The position numbers and the translations under genes were made by a program. 64,000 bases of DNA, taken from the NCBI RefSeq assembly GCF_003989135.1, contig NZ_RYZZ01000030.1, positions 1 to 64,000 on the forward strand, read 5' to 3'. Of this stretch, positions 59,936 through 64,000 are shown piece by piece; the stretch's first letter is position 1, and every line of letters begins with the position of its first letter. The notes below the pieces were generated by a model that was not told the origin of the DNA, did not search any database, and was given only the letters and a program-made list of their open reading frames with translations. The DNA comes from Peribacillus cavernae. Its GTDB lineage: Bacteria; Bacillota; Bacilli; Bacillales; DSM-1321.

Positions 59936-61746
59936 TTTGCTCCCACCTTTCCTGCAGCTACTGCATTCTTGCTGTCCTCCTCATCGTTATTGTTTGTCAT
60001 CACATCATACCTTCTTTGACGTGGTTTAATATATGCTAAATCAACAGGTTCATAACTAATCTGCGGACCATTTGGTGTATATTCAGCGATTGTCGTTTTC
60101 AGCCAATTTTCATCATCACGATCCGGAAATTCCGGTTTATAATGTGCTCCCCTGCTCTCATTGCGATTTAAGGCACCAAGTGTAATTACTCTTGCTAACT
60201 CCATCATATTCCGGAGCTGTCTGACAAAAGTGACCGTCCGATTATGCCAGGCTGATACATCATCAATTCCAATTTGATTCCAACGTTCCAATAACTCTTG
60301 CAGTTTCTCATCGGTTTTTTGAAGCCGGTCATTATGCCTTACAACAGTCACATTATCAACCATCCAGTCACTCATTTCCACATGGAGTTGATATGGATTT
60401 TCCGTCCCCTTCATTCTATAAATCTTTTCCATTTGCTCTTCTTGAAGCTTTCTCTCATTCTCGTAAAGCGAATCTGGCAGGTCATCACATGATTTTTCAA
60501 GACCCTTCACATATTTGACTGCGTTTGGACCACTAACCATTCCTCCGTATATGGCGGAGACTAGTGAGTTTGCACCCAGCCGGTTGGCACCATGGTATTG
60601 ATATTCACATTCCCCGCAGGCAAACAGTCCTTGAATATTCGTCATTTGATTATAATCAACCCACAATCCCCCCATTGAATAATGCATGGCCGGGAATATT
60701 TTCATCGGAACTTTCCTTGGATCATCTCCTGCGAATTTTTCGTAAATATCCAAGATCCCTCCAAGTTTTCGCTCCAGCTTTTCTTTCGGCAAGTGGGAAA
60801 GATCAAGGTATACCATATTCTCGCCGTTAATCCCCAGCTTTAGATCAACACAAACGTGAAAGATTTCTCGAGTGGCAATATCACGAGGAACTAAATTTCC
60901 ATAAGCGGGATACTTTTCTTCAAGGAAATACCACGGCTTTCCATCTTTATAGACCCATACTCTTCCACCCTCCCCTCGGGCAGATTCAGACATCAACCTC
61001 AGTTTGTCATCGCCTGGTATTGCTGTAGGATGGATTTGGATGAATTCTCCGTTGGCATAATGAGCGCCTTGCTGGTATGCTATACTGTGGGCACTTCCGG
61101 TATTGATTGTTGAATTGGTGCTTTTTCTATAAATGTTTCCGATTCCGCCAGTAGCCATTATCACAGCATCTGAACGAAACTCTTTAATTTCCATCGTTTT
61201 TAAATTTTGGGCAGTAATTCCACGACATTTTTTTTCATCATCAAGCACTAAAGATAACAATTCCCAGTGCTCAAACTTTTCTACTAATCCCTCAACTTCA
61301 TACTTTCTAACTTGTTCATCCAAAGCATACAGAATTTGCTGTCCTGTCGTTGCCCCAGCAAATGCCGTTCTGGAGTATTTAGCCCCTCCTAAGCGGCGAA
61401 AATCAATATTTCCTTCTTCCGTTCGATTAAATTGGACACCCATTCTTGCAAGAAGATAAATAATATCGGGTGCAGCATCACACATATCCTTTACTGGAGG
61501 CTGATTGGCCAAAAAATCTCCACCGTAAATCGAATCATCGAAATGCTCCCAAGTTGAATCTCCTTCACCTTTCGTATTCACGGCTCCGTTTATACCGCCT
61601 TGAGCACAGACGGAGTGCGACCTGCGTACAGGTACCAAGGAAAATAATTTGACCCTGCCGCCTGTTTCAGAAATTTTTATGGTAGTCATCAATCCGGCAA
61701 GTCCCCCGCCGATGACAATATAATCCGCTGTATTCACCTTCTCCAC
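59932..61746 (-). CDS. sdhA: Succinate dehydrogenase/fumarate reductase flavoprotein subunit
   Basis: A 604-residue SdhA. FAD-binding VIGGGLAGLMTTIKISE, the covalent-FAD His region SVCAQGGINGAVNTKGEGD, substrate site EFIQIHPTAIPGDD and RGEGGRVWVYKDG, and C-terminal NRNESRGAHYKPEFP. GTG start. Length and motifs are complete and of the Bacillus SdhA type. Directly downstream of the sdhC remnant in an sdhC-sdhA-sdhB order. Confidence 0.9.
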   Translation of the reverse strand: MEKVNTADYIVIGGGLAGLMTTIKISETGGRVKLFSLVPVRRSHSVCAQGGINGAVNTKGEGDSTWEHFDDSIYGGDFLANQPPVKDMCDAAPDIIYLLARMGVQFNRTEEGNIDFRRLGGAKYSRTAFAGATTGQQILYALDEQVRKYEVEGLVEKFEHWELLSLVLDDEKKCRGITAQNLKTMEIKEFRSDAVIMATGGIGNIYRKSTNSTINTGSAHSIAYQQGAHYANGEFIQIHPTAIPGDDKLRLMSESARGEGGRVWVYKDGKPWYFLEEKYPAYGNLVPRDIATREIFHVCVDLKLGINGENMVYLDLSHLPKEKLERKLGGILDIYEKFAGDDPRKVPMKIFPAMHYSMGGLWVDYNQMTNIQGLFACGECEYQYHGANRLGANSLVSAIYGGMVSGPNAVKYVKGLEKSCDDLPDSLYENERKLQEEQMEKIYRMKGTENPYQLHVEMSDWMVDNVTVVRHNDRLQKTDEKLQELLERWNQIGIDDVSAWHNRTVTFVRQLRNMMELARVITLGALNRNESRGAHYKPEFPDRDDENWLKTTIAEYTPNGPQISYEPVDLAYIKPRQRRYDVMTNNNDEEDSKNAVAAGKVGAK

Positions 61747-61960
61747 CCCCGGTATGTTAATTAATAATCTGTAACGGTATATAACCGTTTGTATGCCAGC
61801 GCTTTCAATAAATGGCTTTGTTCCATCATTAGATGAAACTAAATCGTCATAGCGTTTGTATAAAAATGTTCTATCATAAATAATCCAAGTGGAACGATCC
61901 CTGCTAAGTAATGTAAACGGGAAACAAGAATTTATATTTCGTATTAGTTTTTGGAGTCAT
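61747..61960 (-). pseudogene. sdhC: Decayed sdhC (succinate dehydrogenase cytochrome b558 subunit)
   Basis: Starting from an ATG that overlaps the MmgE/PrpD stop (TAATG at 61958-61962), the sequence encodes MTPKTNTKYKFL, then after a frameshift RLHYLAGIVPLGLFMIEHFY followed by TNAMTI, which is the first transmembrane part of Bacillus-type SdhC, including the His of RLH. A stop follows, and in another frame SSNDGTKPFIESAG, also typical of this protein. The remaining 120 or so residues are missing and SdhA begins. So the membrane anchor and heme-binding subunit is destroyed by two or more frameshifts and a deletion. Confidence 0.75.
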
Positions 61961-63345
61961 TACTGCTGGTGCAATTTCTCTTGCCCCCATAGTTCACCCT
62001 CCATTTCTTTCTCAAAAAAGTTACTAACAACACTGAATTTCTCCAAGTTCATAATCCGCTCCATATACATCTTTGTTTCTTTTCCATCGTATCCACTTGT
62101 AAGTTGTTCAAATTTAGTAATCAGATCTTGAGATGATACAGCATTTTCAGGGTCCCCTTTGGGATATTCCGTTTTTTTGCTAAGGATTTTTCCGTTCGTT
62201 AATTCTATCTCAACTACAGCCCCCCACTTTTCGGGATATGATTCATTAACTACTGGATCTACTGATAAGTCTATACGCGACATCACTTCGCGAATCGTTT
62301 CATTCCATAATGTATCTTCGTTAAAATCTTTTAAGCTGGCGGATTGATTAATTAATCCTAGTGCTACGCAAAATTGAAGACTGAATTTAGCTGCATAAAC
62401 AGTCTGGGGATCTGGATTATCTGTAATATCTAGTACGACTTGATAGGTATTAACATTTATTTTAGCGATTTGGCTTAATGGAATTGGGTTTTCTTTCACT
62501 ATGTCGATAATCATATCTAAGGCGGGATGGGTATGGCGGCAAGAAGCATGAACTTTAAAGGAATTTTCCATAATCTTATAGCTTGCACCCAACCCATGAG
62601 TGATCCTTGATTCATCAAACACATCGGACATTGCTTTGAAGAATCCCCGTTTTCCCTCCAGAATTTTACTTGCTGACGTAAATCCTTTTTCTGCTAAAAG
62701 GGCGGAAATCACTCCATTTGATGCAGCCTTTGCAGGGTGAAGCTGTTTAGACATCGCCCCGTCCTCAATAAACTCCCATAAACCTGCTGCTTGCGTACCT
62801 GCACTTCCCAGAGCAGATGCAATTTGTTCCTCATTCAAACCAAGTAACTTAGCCGCAGCTGCAGCTGCACCAAAGGTTCCACAAGTAGCCGTATTATGCC
62901 AATAGTAATAATGAGAAGGTGAAACTGCCTCACCAATCCTGAAACAGATTTCATATCCTACAACCACTGCTTCGATTAATTCCTTGCCGCTGCAATTTCT
63001 TGCTTCTGCTATACTTAACGCGGCAGGTATCACAACAGTTCCAGCATGTAAAATAGAGCCTTTATGAACATCATCAAGTTCCACAATATGGCTTGCAGCC
63101 CCATTTAGAAGCGCAGCATTTACAGCGGAAGTTTTCATGCCTGTAATCGTAGTTGATTGAGGGTTTCCCCCAATTTCCTCCACGAACTGGTTAATCATTT
63201 GAATAGGTGCTTTATCTTTTCCCGCAAGTGCCGAACCAAGCCAATCAAGTATACAAAGCTTCGTAAATTCAATAACCTCTTCCGGGATATTTTCATACCT
63301 TGTGTCATAAATAAAACGCGCAAGTGTCTGGCTATGTGTCATCAT
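61960..63345 (-). CDS. MmgE/PrpD-family protein
   Basis: A 461-residue MmgE/PrpD protein, a family that includes 2-methylcitrate dehydratase, cis-aconitate decarboxylase and iminodisuccinate epimerase. Segments: KLCILDWLGSALAGKD, NAALLNGAASHIVELDDVHK, SILHAGTVVIPAALSIAEA, LGSAGTQAAGLWEFIEDGAM with the family's SKQLHPAKAASNGV, and SCRHTHPALD. The length is typical. Substrate is uncertain; in an operon with sdhC-sdhA-sdhB and near fumarase and CoA-transferase genes a di- or tricarboxylate is likely. Site GAGGGAGC. Two GGATAYTGKATCC elements lie upstream at 63405 and 63476. Confidence 0.85.
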   Translation of the reverse strand: MMTHSQTLARFIYDTRYENIPEEVIEFTKLCILDWLGSALAGKDKAPIQMINQFVEEIGGNPQSTTITGMKTSAVNAALLNGAASHIVELDDVHKGSILHAGTVVIPAALSIAEARNCSGKELIEAVVVGYEICFRIGEAVSPSHYYYWHNTATCGTFGAAAAAAKLLGLNEEQIASALGSAGTQAAGLWEFIEDGAMSKQLHPAKAASNGVISALLAEKGFTSASKILEGKRGFFKAMSDVFDESRITHGLGASYKIMENSFKVHASCRHTHPALDMIIDIVKENPIPLSQIAKINVNTYQVVLDITDNPDPQTVYAAKFSLQFCVALGLINQSASLKDFNEDTLWNETIREVMSRIDLSVDPVVNESYPEKWGAVVEIELTNGKILSKKTEYPKGDPENAVSSQDLITKFEQLTSGYDGKETKMYMERIMNLEKFSVVSNFFEKEMEGELWGQEKLHQQ

Positions 63346-63404
63346 TGCTCCCTCATCTCTTCACATTTATTAGGTTGTATATGATTAAGAAACAAAACAT
63401 ACTT

Positions 63405-63488
63405 GGATATTGGATCCAGTAATACTTCAAAAAAAGACTTAATGTATCATTCTTCTAAAAAAGGATTCAATAATAGGATACAATATCC
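63405..63488. promoter_or_regulatory. Pair of GGATAYTGKATCC operator-like elements before MmgE/PrpD
   Basis: GGATATTGGATCC (63405-63417) and GGATACAATATCC (63476-63488; complement GGATATTGTATCC) differ at one base. They are 71 bases apart, 60 and 131 bases upstream of the start. The same element is at 55451-55463 before the enoyl-CoA hydratase. Confidence 0.6.
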
Positions 63489-63588
63489 AAAAATAATTGT
63501 CTATATATTTTAATAAGTTTTAATTTTCGAATAATGTTTAATGAAACTATTTCCTTCAAAAACTTCTTAGCAGCCTTATAGTTTTTAT

Positions 63589-64000
63589 TTATAATAATCC
63601 CAGCCAGTTCCACCATGTAACGGCGGTTATGAGTGTTATGATGCTCATCCAGATTGTTAACTTTAATCCTGGTATAAAAAACTCCTTTTGTTGAATTTTC
63701 CCTGAACTGTGGACAATAATATTTGGAGTTGCTTCAACAACCAGGATATAACCGTGCAAACATGCAAGTGACGCTGTCAAACAAATAAGAACAGCATCTG
63801 CTCCAGCTTGAGACGCCAATCCGATAAAAATAGGAATTAAAGTTACTACTGCCGTAGAGACGTTTGCAACAGCAAGATGTAGAATTTGAGTAAGAACCAA
63901 GATAGTGATCACCGCTAAAACAGGAGAACGCAGGAGATCAATCATCCACTCTGTACTTAAACTTTTTCCGACTAGAGCTGCAGCTCCGGATTTATTAAAG
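63589..64000 (-). CDS. DASS-family (SLC13) dicarboxylate carrier, C-terminal part
   Basis: The frame stays open past the window edge at 64000, so only the last 136 residues are seen. They hold about four membrane segments with the DASS-type ANVSTAVVTLIPIFIGLA, the VEATPNIIVHSSG loop and a final EFFIPGLKLTIWMSIITLIT. These carriers move sodium- or proton-coupled dicarboxylates. A degraded copy is at 35819-36070. It would supply substrate for the fumarase/SDH/CoA-transferase genes downstream. Confidence 0.8.
   Translation of the reverse strand, partial: FNKSGAAALVGKSLSTEWMIDLLRSPVLAVITILVLTQILHLAVANVSTAVVTLIPIFIGLASQAGADAVLICLTASLACLHGYILVVEATPNIIVHSSGKIQQKEFFIPGLKLTIWMSIITLITAVTWWNWLGLL

Noticed and set aside
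1-64000. CRISPR array, tRNA or rRNA genes
   Set aside because: No regularly spaced repeat series and no cloverleaf-type or rRNA-like sequence was noticed on either strand.

Overview
The window reads as chromosomal DNA of a low-GC Bacillales bacterium (Bacillaceae-like). Reasons: mostly AT-rich DNA with strong GGAGG ribosome sites and frequent TTG/GTG starts, CcpA-type cre boxes, a yybP-ykoY manganese riboswitch before a TerC gene, a DUF1450 gene, and an SdhC remnant of the Bacillus cytochrome b558 type. No species can be named from the sequence alone. Almost every gene is on the minus strand; the exceptions are two regulators (35,078 and 49,091) and an IS66 remnant.

Layout. 0-3 kb: mobile-element graveyard (IS3 orfA start, two frameshifted tyrosine recombinases, IS66 transposase tail, several palindromes). 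3.2-10.6 kb: a two-component flavin monooxygenase cluster (HpaB-like oxygenase, flavin reductase, cupin, DUF2848 protein, nitrilase-type and isochorismatase-type amidohydrolases, MFS transporter, FCD/GntR regulator), which looks like ring-opening catabolism of a nitrogen-containing compound. 10.8-16.5 kb: GC-richer creatininase-like/HyuB/HyuA operon and a Crp/Fnr regulator. 17.0-21.9 kb: complete nickel-pincer lactate-racemase operon larA-larE-nickel permease-larB-larC. 22.1-23.9 kb: small membrane ORF, DUF1450, truncated riboflavin-kinase domain, TerC with Mn riboswitch. 24.0-28.5 kb: quinone-type oxidoreductase, a MatC/SLC13-type carrier and a GC-rich MHS permease. 28.8-35.8 kb: a CoA-transferase, LeuCD-like hydratase, HMG-CoA-lyase-like lyase, maleate-isomerase-like protein and beta-decarboxylating dehydrogenase, with a divergent GntR; best explained as C5/C4 branched dicarboxylate (citraconate/mesaconate/citramalate or maleate) degradation. 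35.8-40.3 kb: orphan TctC binding lipoprotein, second dehydrogenase, class I fumarase/tartrate dehydratase pair, and three gene fragments. 40.4-50.8 kb: HyuA-HyuB-amidase-MFS-amidase operon with a sigma-54 promoter and a divergent sigma-54 activator. 51.0-64 kb: an MFS gene with an in-frame stop, an N-carbamoylsarcosine-amidase-like hydrolase, then acyl-CoA dehydrogenase, enoyl-CoA hydratase, FCD/GntR, CoA-transferase, fumarase pair, SdhB, SdhA, decayed sdhC, MmgE/PrpD and the end of a DASS carrier.

Together the genes form a catabolic island for organic acids, cyclic amides or ureides and hydroxyacids feeding pyruvate, acetyl-CoA, succinate, fumarate and malate into central metabolism. Functions are redundant (two HyuAB sets, two fumarases, two dehydrogenases, three isochorismatase/nitrilase-type amidases plus two amidase-signature enzymes). 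Fragments at 35.8 and 40.1 kb closely match genes at 63.7 and 53.8 kb, so the island has grown by duplication and is decaying in places. Regulation can be partly read from the sequence: cre boxes before four operons, a sigma-54 promoter, and three sets of shared operator-like palindromes. No tRNA, rRNA or CRISPR array was seen.
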